From Paraburkholderia aromaticivorans (GTDB lineage Bacteria > Pseudomonadota > Gammaproteobacteria > Burkholderiales > Burkholderiaceae): 64,000 bases of DNA. The stretch covers positions 3,658,001 to 3,722,000 of the forward strand of contig NZ_CP022989.1 of NCBI RefSeq assembly GCF_002278075.1. The letters are read 5' to 3'. Below the pieces are notes generated by a model. That model was not told the DNA's origin. It made no database searches and was given only the letters and a program-made list of their open reading frames with translations. Both the position numbers and the translations under genes were made by a program. Below, piece by piece: positions 9,410 to 17,512 of the stretch; position 1 is the stretch's first letter; every line of letters starts with the position of its first letter.

Positions 9410-9758
9410 CACGTTCCCCAGCGGTCAATAAGTTCAACGAGACCGGCGCCGCGCGCCGGCTCCGACGGCCTGGCTGCCTGCGCCGGTCCGTTCTGATGGC
9501 TACACGGTACGTCCGCAAACCTCGTGTTTCCGTGCGCCATCGCACCGACGCTGGGCGTTGACAATTCTTAAATACGAGACATCGGGGCACGGCTTGACAC
9601 GACGCCGCCTGAAACCGCACGCCATCACTGTGAATGCGGCACGCCCGGCAAACGGACCACACCGGCATGCGCCGCTGCAATGGACACAAAAAACGATCAC
9701 GTGCGTTCGATCGATGTCCGCGACATCAGAGACCGTTGAACAACTGGGGGACCACACC
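9410..9758. promoter_or_regulatory. Divergent intergenic region
   Basis: 349 bp between two operons that start in opposite directions: the polysaccharide operon to the left and the carrier-protein operon to the right. It must hold both promoters. Isolated TTGACA boxes occur at 9558 and 9594 on the plus strand without a good -10 at standard spacing, so I do not assign a promoter. A GC-rich inverted repeat, CCGGCGC/GCGCCGG, lies at 9443-9459. No gene is seen. Confidence 0.5.
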
Positions 9759-10010
9759 ATGAAAACCGCATTGCGACGCATCCTTTCCGAATCGGCTCGC
9801 CTCGACGTCCCGCCGGACACCCTGGCTGACGACGCCGATCTGTACGCCGCGGGCTTGTCCTCGCTCGCGACCGTGCATCTGATGCTGGCAATCGAAGATG
9901 AATTCGGCATTGAAATTCCGGACCGGCTGCTGACGCGGCGGCTTTTCTCCAGCATCGATTCGATGGCCGCCGCGGTGACCGAACTGCAACAGGCGAAGGC
10001 GGCCGCATGA
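9759..10010 (+). CDS. Acyl carrier protein-like phosphopantetheine carrier
   Basis: Protein of 83 residues with the carrier-protein fold pattern. The context LYAAGLSSLATVHLML contains the serine (GLSSL, replacing the classical DSL) expected to receive 4'-phosphopantetheine, followed by the acidic helix AIEDEFGIEIPD. The start ATG at 9759 follows a GGGGG ribosome-binding site by 8 nt. Its stop overlaps the next gene's ATG (ATGA). The adjacent amino acid:carrier-protein ligase strongly suggests that it carries an amino acid thioester rather than a fatty acyl chain. Confidence 0.88.
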   Translation: MKTALRRILSESARLDVPPDTLADDADLYAAGLSSLATVHLMLAIEDEFGIEIPDRLLTRRLFSSIDSMAAAVTELQQAKAAA

Positions 10011-11290
10011 ACGCCCCGCTGCTGAACGCGGCGGCGCCGCACGCCCCTGCGCTGGCGCCGGCGCACGACGAGGCCGGCGCGCCGGTCGTGCTGAGCGCCG
10101 TCGAAACCGAACCCGGCTGGCGCGCGGCGGCGCAACGCTGCGCCGCAGTGGCCGCGCAGTTCGCCGACTCGGTGGATCGCGAAGCGCGCTTTCCGCACGA
10201 AGCGTTCGACGCGCTCAAGCGCGAACGCCTGCTCTCGGCGCTGGTGCCGGCCGCGTTCGGCGGTGCGGGCCTGTCGCTCGCGGAGGTCGGCGCGATCTGC
10301 GAGACCCTCGCGCAAGGCTGCGCTTCCACGGCGATGGTGTACGCCATGCACCAGATCCAGGTGGCCTGCATCGAGGCGCATGGCAGCGACTCGGCGTGGC
10401 ACAGGCAATTGCTCGCGCAGCTGGTCGAGCAGCAATGGCTGCTGGCTTCGGCCACCTCGGAGGAGACCATCGGCGGCAACATGCGCACCAGCGCCTGCGC
10501 TGTCGAGCTCGACGCCGCGCACTTTCGCATCGACAAGCTCGCACCGACCATCTCGTACGGCGCGCACGCCGACGGCATTCTCGTGACCGCGCGGCGCACC
10601 GCCGAGTCGGCGGCCGCGGACCAGGTGCTGATCGTCGCGCTGCGCGCCGACACGCAACTGGAAAAGCGCGGCGGCTGGGATTCGATGGGTATGCGCGGCA
10701 CCTGCAGCGAGGGCTTCCGGCTCGTCGCCACGGGTCTGGCCGAACAGATTCTGCCGACGCCCTTCGCCGAGATCGCCGATCAGACCATGCTGCCGGTCTC
10801 GCACACGCTCTGGGCCTCGGTCTGGACGGGCGTGGCAGGCGACGCCGTGAATCGCGCCAAAGCCTTCTTCCGCGCGCAGGCGCGTTCCAAGCCCGGTGCG
10901 ATTCCGCCGGCCGGCTTGCGCCTCGCCGAAGCGGTCGGTCTGCTGCAGATGATGCAGGCCCGCCTCGCGGTCGCGCTCACGGCGGCGCGCGCCGCTCATC
11001 ACGCTCGCCACGGCGGCTCGCAAGCCGATGCGCCGCTCGCAGCCATGCTCGGTTTCGCCTCCGACATGAACACGCTGAAGACGAGCGTCTCCACCACCGC
11101 GCTGCAGGTCGTGCAGGAAGTGCTGATGATCTGCGGCATGGCGGGTTACAAGAACGGCACACCGTACAGCGTGGGACGCCATTTGCGCGACCTGTACTCC
11201 GCGCCGCTGATGATCAACAACGACCGCATCGCGCAGAACACCGCGAGTCTGTTGCTCGCGCAACGTCCTGCCGCCCCGGGGAGAGCCTGA
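10007..11290 (+). CDS. Acyl-CoA dehydrogenase-like flavoprotein in the carrier operon
   Basis: Flavoprotein of 427 residues with acyl-CoA dehydrogenase architecture: N-terminal helical domain (LVPAAFGGAGLSLAEVGAI), central beta domain (LLASATSEETIGGN, GWDSMGMRGTCSEGF) and C-terminal helical domain (GMAGYKNGTPYSVGRHLRDL). The region that in MCAD-like enzymes contains YEGT with the catalytic glutamate reads LMINNDRIAQN here, so that base is absent. The enzyme may instead oxidise or hydroxylate a substrate bound to the upstream carrier protein; carrier-bound aminoacyl oxidases of this superfamily are known. It is coupled at both sides (ATGA upstream, 1-nt gap downstream). Confidence 0.82.
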   Translation: MNAPLLNAAAPHAPALAPAHDEAGAPVVLSAVETEPGWRAAAQRCAAVAAQFADSVDREARFPHEAFDALKRERLLSALVPAAFGGAGLSLAEVGAICETLAQGCASTAMVYAMHQIQVACIEAHGSDSAWHRQLLAQLVEQQWLLASATSEETIGGNMRTSACAVELDAAHFRIDKLAPTISYGAHADGILVTARRTAESAAADQVLIVALRADTQLEKRGGWDSMGMRGTCSEGFRLVATGLAEQILPTPFAEIADQTMLPVSHTLWASVWTGVAGDAVNRAKAFFRAQARSKPGAIPPAGLRLAEAVGLLQMMQARLAVALTAARAAHHARHGGSQADAPLAAMLGFASDMNTLKTSVSTTALQVVQEVLMICGMAGYKNGTPYSVGRHLRDLYSAPLMINNDRIAQNTASLLLAQRPAAPGRA

Positions 11291-11291
11291 G

Positions 11292-12356
11292 ATGAACACG
11301 ATGACCGATACCGCCGCCCTTGCGGCCGCCGCCCAGGCAGCGCAGGCGCCTCGCTTTCGCGATGAACTGCTGGCCGCGGGCCTGTTGATCGATACCGGCG
11401 AAAACGGCCTGTACGGCCGCAGTCAGATTTTCGAGGACGTGGTGGACCGTCTGAACGTGGCGATCACGCATCTGGGCGCGGACCAGCAGCCGGAAGTGCT
11501 GCGCTTTCCGCCCGCCATGCGCCGCACCGACTTCGAAGACAGCGAGTATCTGAAGAGCTTTCCGAATCTGGCCGGCACGATCCACTCGTTCTGCGGCGAC
11601 GACATGGGCCACCGGCGCCTGCTGCGCGCGCTCGACGACGCCATGACCGAAAGCGACGACGACCGCAGCGACTCGTGGATGGCGCAGCAGAAACCGACCC
11701 GCGTGGTGCTCACGCCGGCCGCCTGCTACCCGATCTACCCGGTGATGGCGCGGCGCGGTCCGTTGCCCGCGGCGGGCCGCACGATCGACGTGCTGTCGTA
11801 TTGCTTCCGCCACGAACCGTCGCTCGATCCCGGCCGCATGCAGATGTTCCGTCAGCGCGAGTACGTGCGCCTCGGCAGCGGCGAACAGGTGATGGCGTTC
11901 CGCCAGATGTGGATCGAACGCGGCTCGCTGCTCGTGAAACTGCTGCAACTGCCGCTCGAAGTGGATCTCGCCAACGACCCGTTCTTCGGCCGCGGCGGCA
12001 AGATCGTCGCCGACAGCCAGCGCGCCCAGGCGCTCAAGTTCGAACTGCTGATTCCGGTGGCCGACCCGCGCGGCAAGACCGCTTGCCTGTCGTTCAACTA
12101 TCACATGGAACACTTCGGCGCGATCTGGAAGATCGCGTGCGACGACGGTACGGTTGCGCATACGGGCTGCGTCGGCTTCGGCATGGAACGCATCACGCTC
12201 GCGCTGTTCCGTCATCACGGGCTCGATGTGAACGCCTGGCCGGACGACGTGCGCGCGCTGCTGTGGGGCGATACCGAAGCGCGCGTGGCGCACGGCATCG
12301 CGTCCATGCAAGCGGCGTCCGGCGTGGCGGCGCAAGGCGCCGGAGAGCGCGTATGA
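11292..12356 (+). CDS. Amino acid:[carrier protein] ligase (class II aaRS homologue)
   Basis: Protein of 354 residues matching the aa:CP ligases, truncated homologues of atypical seryl-tRNA synthetases that activate an amino acid with ATP and load it on a carrier protein. Class II motifs are visible: motif 2-like CFRHEPSLDPGRMQMFRQREYVR and motif 3-like GCVGFGMERITLALFRHHG. Candidate zinc ligands are a cysteine before PIYPVM, the glutamate in WIERGS and the cysteine in HTGCVGF. The tRNA-binding domain is absent, as in the family. The carrier substrate is encoded two genes upstream. Known family members activate glycine or alanine; which one applies here cannot be told. Confidence 0.9.
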   Translation: MNTMTDTAALAAAAQAAQAPRFRDELLAAGLLIDTGENGLYGRSQIFEDVVDRLNVAITHLGADQQPEVLRFPPAMRRTDFEDSEYLKSFPNLAGTIHSFCGDDMGHRRLLRALDDAMTESDDDRSDSWMAQQKPTRVVLTPAACYPIYPVMARRGPLPAAGRTIDVLSYCFRHEPSLDPGRMQMFRQREYVRLGSGEQVMAFRQMWIERGSLLVKLLQLPLEVDLANDPFFGRGGKIVADSQRAQALKFELLIPVADPRGKTACLSFNYHMEHFGAIWKIACDDGTVAHTGCVGFGMERITLALFRHHGLDVNAWPDDVRALLWGDTEARVAHGIASMQAASGVAAQGAGERV

Positions 12357-13429
12357 ATCCGTTGCTGACACCCGTGCCGACCGGCGTGCACACCGCCTTC
12401 CCGCTGACCCGGCGCGTCGATCTGTCCGCCGCGGGCGGCGTTGCCGCGGCCACGCCGGCCGCGCCCGCCACGCGTTTGCGCGAGCATGCGCCACACGCGT
12501 TGCATCAAGGCGAGCGCGTGTGGCAAGAAACGAATTGCTACGTGGACCTGTGGATCGAACTGTTGCATGGCTTCGGGCTCGATCCGCGTGCGGCGTTCGG
12601 CTTCACCGTCACGCAGGATTTCGAAGGCGATCAGTTCACGTTCTTCAAATTTCCGCTCGAAGACCTCGAACGGCTCTACGGCACCCAGGTGCAGGAACTG
12701 GCCATCTACGATTCGCTCGAAGCTCGCGTGCTCGCGCAGACTTCGCGCGGCCATACCGTGCTCGTGGAAGTGGACGGCTATTACCTGCCGAACACGCGCG
12801 CCACGTCGTACCGGCGCGAACATCCGAAAACCACGGTGGGCATCGACTTCATCGACCCCGCGGCGCGCCGTCTCGGCTATTTCCACAACACCGGCTATCA
12901 CGTCCTCGACGGCGAGGACTACGACGGCGTGTTCCGCAAGCTGCCGCAATTCGCGCAGCAGCCCGACCTGCTGTTTCCGTACGTGGAGTTCGCCAAGCAG
13001 GCGCGGCCCGCGCTCGAAGGCACGGCGCTGGCGGAAGCGTCGGCGGAATTGTTGTGCGCGCACCTGGGGCGCCGGCCGCTCACCAATCCGATTTCGCCAT
13101 GGCGTGCCGCATTTCCCGCGCATCTCGAGACGCTGCTCGAACGTGGCGAAAAATTCTTCCACCCGTACTCGTTCAACCTGATGCGCCAGCTCGGCGCGAA
13201 TTTCGAGTTCCTCTCGAAGTATCTGCAGTGGCTTTGCGCGCAAGGCTTCGAGATTCCGGCTTCGATTCCGGCAGCGGCGCAGCGCATCGCCTCCGAGTCG
13301 ATGGTCATGCAGTTCCGGCTCGTGCGAGCGATCGCGCGCGGACGCCGCGATCTGTGCGAAGACTGCTTCGACGTGCTCGAAAGCGCTTACGAAAAGACGC
13401 TGCCACCGCTCGCCGCGCTGGTGCTGTGA
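12353..13429 (+). CDS. DUF1839 family protein
   Basis: Protein of 358 residues of the DUF1839 family, often found beside aa:CP ligases. Visible: an N-terminal ETNCYVDLWIELLHGFG segment with a single conserved-looking Cys, then HTVLVEVDGYYLP and GYFHNTGYHVLDGEDYDGVF containing candidate His and Asp residues, then a helical C-terminal half. The Cys...His...Asp order is reminiscent of BtrH-type acyl-transfer proteins with a papain/C39-like fold, so a role in moving the aminoacyl group from the carrier to an acceptor is an inference. The start ATG overlaps the ligase stop (ATGA); the longer frame to 11675 is an artefact. Confidence 0.82.
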   Translation: MNPLLTPVPTGVHTAFPLTRRVDLSAAGGVAAATPAAPATRLREHAPHALHQGERVWQETNCYVDLWIELLHGFGLDPRAAFGFTVTQDFEGDQFTFFKFPLEDLERLYGTQVQELAIYDSLEARVLAQTSRGHTVLVEVDGYYLPNTRATSYRREHPKTTVGIDFIDPAARRLGYFHNTGYHVLDGEDYDGVFRKLPQFAQQPDLLFPYVEFAKQARPALEGTALAEASAELLCAHLGRRPLTNPISPWRAAFPAHLETLLERGEKFFHPYSFNLMRQLGANFEFLSKYLQWLCAQGFEIPASIPAAAQRIASESMVMQFRLVRAIARGRRDLCEDCFDVLESAYEKTLPPLAALVL

Positions 13430-13469
13430 CACGCCGCGCGCGGCTTCGCGGACTTCTCGGGAACTCGCC

Positions 13470-16112
13470 GTGGATGCATTGACGATCGACCTGGTGCCTG
13501 ATGAAGGCGATGCGAGCGGCGCATTCGTGACCGCTGCCGGCGAAGCCCGCGATGCTGCGCAAGCCGAGACCGATGCTGCGTTGGCTCGGGCGTCGCAGAC
13601 ACTTTGGCCGCAGCGCCTGGATACCGGCTGGCAGTGTGTCAGCACGGCGGCGGGCGCGTGCGCGTCGCCCGCCGATTTGCCGGTGCACGGCTGGCTCGCC
13701 GCGCAGGTGCCCGGCACCGTGGCGGGCGCGCGGCGTGCCGCGGGTCTGCTGGACCTCGCCAATCCGCCGCCGCTCGCCTTCGACGATCACTGGTACCGGC
13801 TCGCCCTCGCAGGCACCGGCAAACGCCGCTTGCGTTTGCACGGCCTCGCCACCGTCGCCGAAGTCTGGCTCGACGGCGTCAGGCATCTCGACTCCGATTC
13901 GATGTTCGTCACGCACGATCTCGACATCGAACTGAACGGCAGCGCAACCCTCGCGCTGTGCTTCCGCTCTCTCACCCCGGCATTGGCGGCAAAACGTTCG
14001 CGCGCGCGCTGGCGGCCACGGCTCGTGTCGCCGCCCACCTTGCGCAACGTGCGCACCACGCTGCTCGGCCATATGCCTGGCTGGTGTCCTTCGGTGCAGG
14101 CGGTCGGCCCATGGCGTCCGGTCGAGATGCTGGGCGACGCGTCCCACGCATTCGACACGGTGGACGTGTCGAGCCGCATCGACGGCGACGACGGCCTTGT
14201 TTCGTTGACGCTACGTTTTGTTCATCCGCACGATGAAGCGCGCTGCCGCGCGGCGCTTGAATGCGGCGACCGTGTTTCGTCTTTGCAATGGCGCGATGCA
14301 TATACACTGACCGGCAGCGTACGCGTTCCGCGTGTGCAACGCTGGTGGCCGCACACGCACGGCGAGCCCACTCTATATTCATTGACGTTGCAACTTGATG
14401 ACGGGCGCGCGACATCTCATGTGCTGGGGAGGGTCGGCTTCCGCAGTATGGAAGCGGACCGCGGCGCGGACGGCATGGGCTTCGCGTTGCGCGTAAATGG
14501 CCTGCCGGTGTTTTGCCGCGGCGCATGCTGGACCAGTGCGGACCTCGTCACCCTCGGCGGCAGCGAAGCGCAATTGCGGCACGCTTTCACGCTGGCCCGC
14601 GAGGCGGGCATGAACATGTTGCGCGTGGGCGGCACGATGGTGTACGAATCCGACACGTTTTACGCGCTCGCCGACGAATACGGCATGCTGGTGTGGCAAG
14701 ACTTCGCGTTGGCGAATTTCGACTACCCGAACGATGCCGCATTCAGCGCGTCGATCGAGCGCGAAGCCACCCAGTTTCTCGTGCGCACACGGCGCTTCGC
14801 GTCGCTCGCGATACTGTGCGGCGGCAGCGAAGTCGACCAGCAGGCCGCCATGTTCGGCCTGCCGCCTTCGATGCGCGCGCAACCACTCTTCACCGAACAG
14901 TTGCCCGCCATCGTCGCGCGCGAACGCTCCGATGTGCCGTATGTAAGCAACTCGCCATCGGGAGGCGTGTGGCCGTTTTCGACTAACGAAGGCGTCACTC
15001 ACTACTACGGCGTCGGCGCCTATCAGCGTCCGCTCGACGATGTGCGCCGCTCGCAAGTGCGCTTCGCCGCCGAATGCCTCGCCTTCGCCAACGTGCCGGA
15101 CGACGCCACCTTGCGCGACGCGCTCGGCACGATTCATCTGCACGATCCGCGCTGGAAGGCCGCCGTGCCGCGCGACCCCGGCGCCGGCTGGGATTTCGAC
15201 GACGTGCGCGACCATTATCTGCAAACGTTGTATGGCGTCGAGCCCGCGCGCCTGCGTTACGAAGACCCCGAGCGCTATCTGGACCTCTCGCGCGCGGTGG
15301 TCGCCGAATTGATGGCGGACGTCTTCGCCGAATGGCGCCGTACCGGCTCGACATGCGGCGGCGCGCTGGTCTGGCAACTTCAGGATTTGCGGCCCGGCGC
15401 GGGCTGGGGCTTGATCGATGCCACAGGACGGCCCAAGAGCGCCCTGCACGGCCTCGCCAGAACGCTCCAACCCATTCAGGTGCTCATCACCGACGAGGGC
15501 CTCAACGGCCTCGACATTCATCTGCACAATGAGCGCGCGCAGCCACTAGGCGCGCAACTCGAACTGGTCTGTCTGCGCGAGGGCGGCGTCAAGGTCGCCT
15601 CCGCCAGCTGCGAAGTCGAACTGGCGCCGCATGGCGTGCAGCGTTTGAGCGCGGCCGCCTGTCTCGGCCAGTTCTTCGATTTCACGCACGCGTACCGTTT
15701 CGGCCCGCGCGCGCACGACGTGACGATCGCCACGTTGCGCGACCGAACGAGCGGCCAGATCATTTCGGAAGCGTTTCATCTGCCGGAGCGGCGCATTGGC
15801 GATCGCCACGAACTCGGCTTGACGGTTGCCGCCGAGCGCAACGGCGACGGCTGGCAGCTCGTGATCGAAACCCGGCGTTTCGCGCGCTTCGTTCATATAG
15901 TTGACCCACACTACCGTGCCGCGCAGGACTGGTTTCATCTGCCGCCGAACCGCCGCTGCGTCGTGCCGCTGATTGCGCTCCTGCCTTCCGCTCCCCCAGA
16001 CCGATTCGTTGCACACGCATCGAATGCCGTGTTTAAAGCTGATGCAACATACCCGGCGCCCGCCGGCGAAGTTCGCGCGGTCAATGCGATATCCGCCACG
16101 TTCTACGGCTGA
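13470..16112 (+). CDS. Glycoside hydrolase family 2 (beta-mannosidase-like)
   Basis: Protein of 880 residues with GH2 layout: N-terminal jelly-roll (VPGTVAGARRAAGLLD, DDHWYRLAL, LHGLATVAEVWLDG), immunoglobulin-like domain, and a TIM barrel with a beta-mannosidase-like start (GACWTSADLV, MNMLRVGG, MLVWQDFALANFDYP). The acid/base is probably the Glu in ILCGGSEVDQQ (canonical NE becomes SE) and the nucleophile probably the Glu in FAAECLAFANVP. The start is GTG at 13470, 40 nt after DUF1839. No signal peptide is obvious, so it would act in the cytoplasm. It is probably cotranscribed with the carrier operon; the glycan substrate is unknown. Confidence 0.78.
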   Translation: MDALTIDLVPDEGDASGAFVTAAGEARDAAQAETDAALARASQTLWPQRLDTGWQCVSTAAGACASPADLPVHGWLAAQVPGTVAGARRAAGLLDLANPPPLAFDDHWYRLALAGTGKRRLRLHGLATVAEVWLDGVRHLDSDSMFVTHDLDIELNGSATLALCFRSLTPALAAKRSRARWRPRLVSPPTLRNVRTTLLGHMPGWCPSVQAVGPWRPVEMLGDASHAFDTVDVSSRIDGDDGLVSLTLRFVHPHDEARCRAALECGDRVSSLQWRDAYTLTGSVRVPRVQRWWPHTHGEPTLYSLTLQLDDGRATSHVLGRVGFRSMEADRGADGMGFALRVNGLPVFCRGACWTSADLVTLGGSEAQLRHAFTLAREAGMNMLRVGGTMVYESDTFYALADEYGMLVWQDFALANFDYPNDAAFSASIEREATQFLVRTRRFASLAILCGGSEVDQQAAMFGLPPSMRAQPLFTEQLPAIVARERSDVPYVSNSPSGGVWPFSTNEGVTHYYGVGAYQRPLDDVRRSQVRFAAECLAFANVPDDATLRDALGTIHLHDPRWKAAVPRDPGAGWDFDDVRDHYLQTLYGVEPARLRYEDPERYLDLSRAVVAELMADVFAEWRRTGSTCGGALVWQLQDLRPGAGWGLIDATGRPKSALHGLARTLQPIQVLITDEGLNGLDIHLHNERAQPLGAQLELVCLREGGVKVASASCEVELAPHGVQRLSAAACLGQFFDFTHAYRFGPRAHDVTIATLRDRTSGQIISEAFHLPERRIGDRHELGLTVAAERNGDGWQLVIETRRFARFVHIVDPHYRAAQDWFHLPPNRRCVVPLIALLPSAPPDRFVAHASNAVFKADATYPAPAGEVRAVNAISATFYG

Positions 16113-16742
16113 ACGTCTTCCTGATCTAGCCACCCCTTCGCGAAGCGCGTAAAACCTCGCGCTGCGCGAGCCCATCTGTCTGGTCTGCGGAATCACTGTT
16201 GGTTTTTCTCAGACTTTTGGCGTGCCAAAAACCCCATCGGTTCGCCACCGCACGCAGCGCGTCGAACACATCTGAATCAAATCCGGCACATCCCGGACGC
16301 CGCGTTAAAACGCCTGCTGAAGGGCTGATTCATCCCTGAGACACCTGCCACCAGGCCCCTGCCAACACCCGCCAGGCCAATCCCAGCAAGGCGTTAGTCC
16401 AGATGGACAGGTCCCGCCGCCCGGCCGTGGGGCGCGGGACCGTTGTACAGATTTGAAACAAAAAGGCGCGTTTGGCTTCGCACGCCGCTAAGACTTCGTA
16501 CGTTACCCCGCACCAGTCCTCGTTTCCCCTATCGCTGGCACGCTCCTCGCTAATAGAAGAGCGCAACAACGCGTCACCGCAGATGAGATCCACAACAACG
16601 GCGGCGGCGCATCAGGCCAATACGGGGCCGGTACTGTTCATCCTTCGCTGCTCGCCAGGCAGCAAGTCGTCCACCAGGGATGCAGGCATCGGATCAAAAA
16701 CAGAAAGTCACGCAGAGCGCGACTTTCACGCGAGGACCGATC
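16113..16742. other. Gene-free region with palindrome and hairpin
   Basis: 630 bp between the GH2 gene and the Crp/Fnr regulator. It holds a perfect interrupted palindrome TTTTGGC-GT-GCCAAAA at 16215-16230 and a strong GC-rich hairpin at 16410-16441 (GGTCCCGC...GCGGGACC with a small bulge). A minus-strand frame of 87 codons (16330-16593) shows no recognisable domain and is not called. The region should contain the regulator's promoter; none is clear by eye. Confidence 0.5.
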
Positions 16743-17477
16743 ATGTTGACACTTCAATCCGATTTGCACGGTAACCATTTGCTCGGCGCTTTGCCGTCCC
16801 ACGAATGGCAGGCACTGGCTCCCCATCTCGAACTGGTTCACCTGCGCACCGAGCAATTGCTGTGCGACTCCGGTCAACGCATTCACCACGTCTACTTCCC
16901 CACCACCGCGATCATCTCGATGCTCTCGACGATGGAAGACGGCAGCTCGGTCGAAATCGCCGCGGTCGGCCGCGAAGGCATGACGGGTGTGCCGGTGCTC
17001 ACGGGTGGCGAGACCATGCCGAACCGCGTGCAGGTCCAATGCGCCGGCTTCGCGTACCGGATGAGCGCACAGGCGCTCAAGCAGCAGTTCGCCCGCTCCG
17101 ATTTTCTGCGCCGCCTGATGCTGCTATACATGCACGCCCTGCTCACGCAAGTCGCGCAAACGGCTGCCTGCAACCGCCACCACGCGCTGAACAAGCAACT
17201 GTGCCGCTGGCTGCTGATCGAGGTGGACCGTGTGGCATCGAATGATCTCACCGTGACCCAGCAACTGATCGCCGACATGCTCGGCGTGCGCCGCGAAGGT
17301 ATTACCGAAGCGGCCGGCAAGTTGCACGACGAAGGGCTGATCCATCATAGCCGCGGCCACATCAAGGTGCTCGACCGCAAAGGACTCGAAGCACGCGCCT
17401 GCGAATGCTATGGGCTCGTCAAGCGCGAATTCGACCGGCTGTTGCCGCGTCTGCGCCAGGCCGAAGCCGTCGAATAA
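16743..17477 (+). CDS. Crp/Fnr family transcriptional regulator
   Basis: Protein of 244 residues: an N-terminal cyclic-nucleotide-binding-like beta-roll (LLCDSGQRIHHVYFPTTAIIS, VEIAAVGREGMTGVP, about residues 20-130), a dimerisation helix and a C-terminal winged HTH (LTVTQQLIADMLGVRREGITEAAGKL, about 175-205). It lacks the Fnr cysteine cluster and the canonical cAMP-phosphate Arg-Ser pair, so the ligand is unclear. The start ATG at 16743 is preceded by AGGACC. It ends 35 bp before wcaJ and is on the same strand, so it may regulate the polysaccharide genes and be cotranscribed with them. Confidence 0.85.
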   Translation: MLTLQSDLHGNHLLGALPSHEWQALAPHLELVHLRTEQLLCDSGQRIHHVYFPTTAIISMLSTMEDGSSVEIAAVGREGMTGVPVLTGGETMPNRVQVQCAGFAYRMSAQALKQQFARSDFLRRLMLLYMHALLTQVAQTAACNRHHALNKQLCRWLLIEVDRVASNDLTVTQQLIADMLGVRREGITEAAGKLHDEGLIHHSRGHIKVLDRKGLEARACECYGLVKREFDRLLPRLRQAEAVE

Positions 17478-17512
17478 ACGCGAGTTCGTCCGACTACGGT
17501 ATAGAGTCAAAT

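Noticed and set aside
9558..9599. TTGACA boxes as promoters of the carrier-protein operon
   Set aside because: Neither box has an acceptable -10 hexamer at 16-18 bp spacing.
16330..16593. 87-codon minus-strand ORF in the gene-free region before the Crp/Fnr gene
   Set aside because: No ribosome-binding site worth naming, no domain, and it spans a strong hairpin; support is too weak for a gene call.
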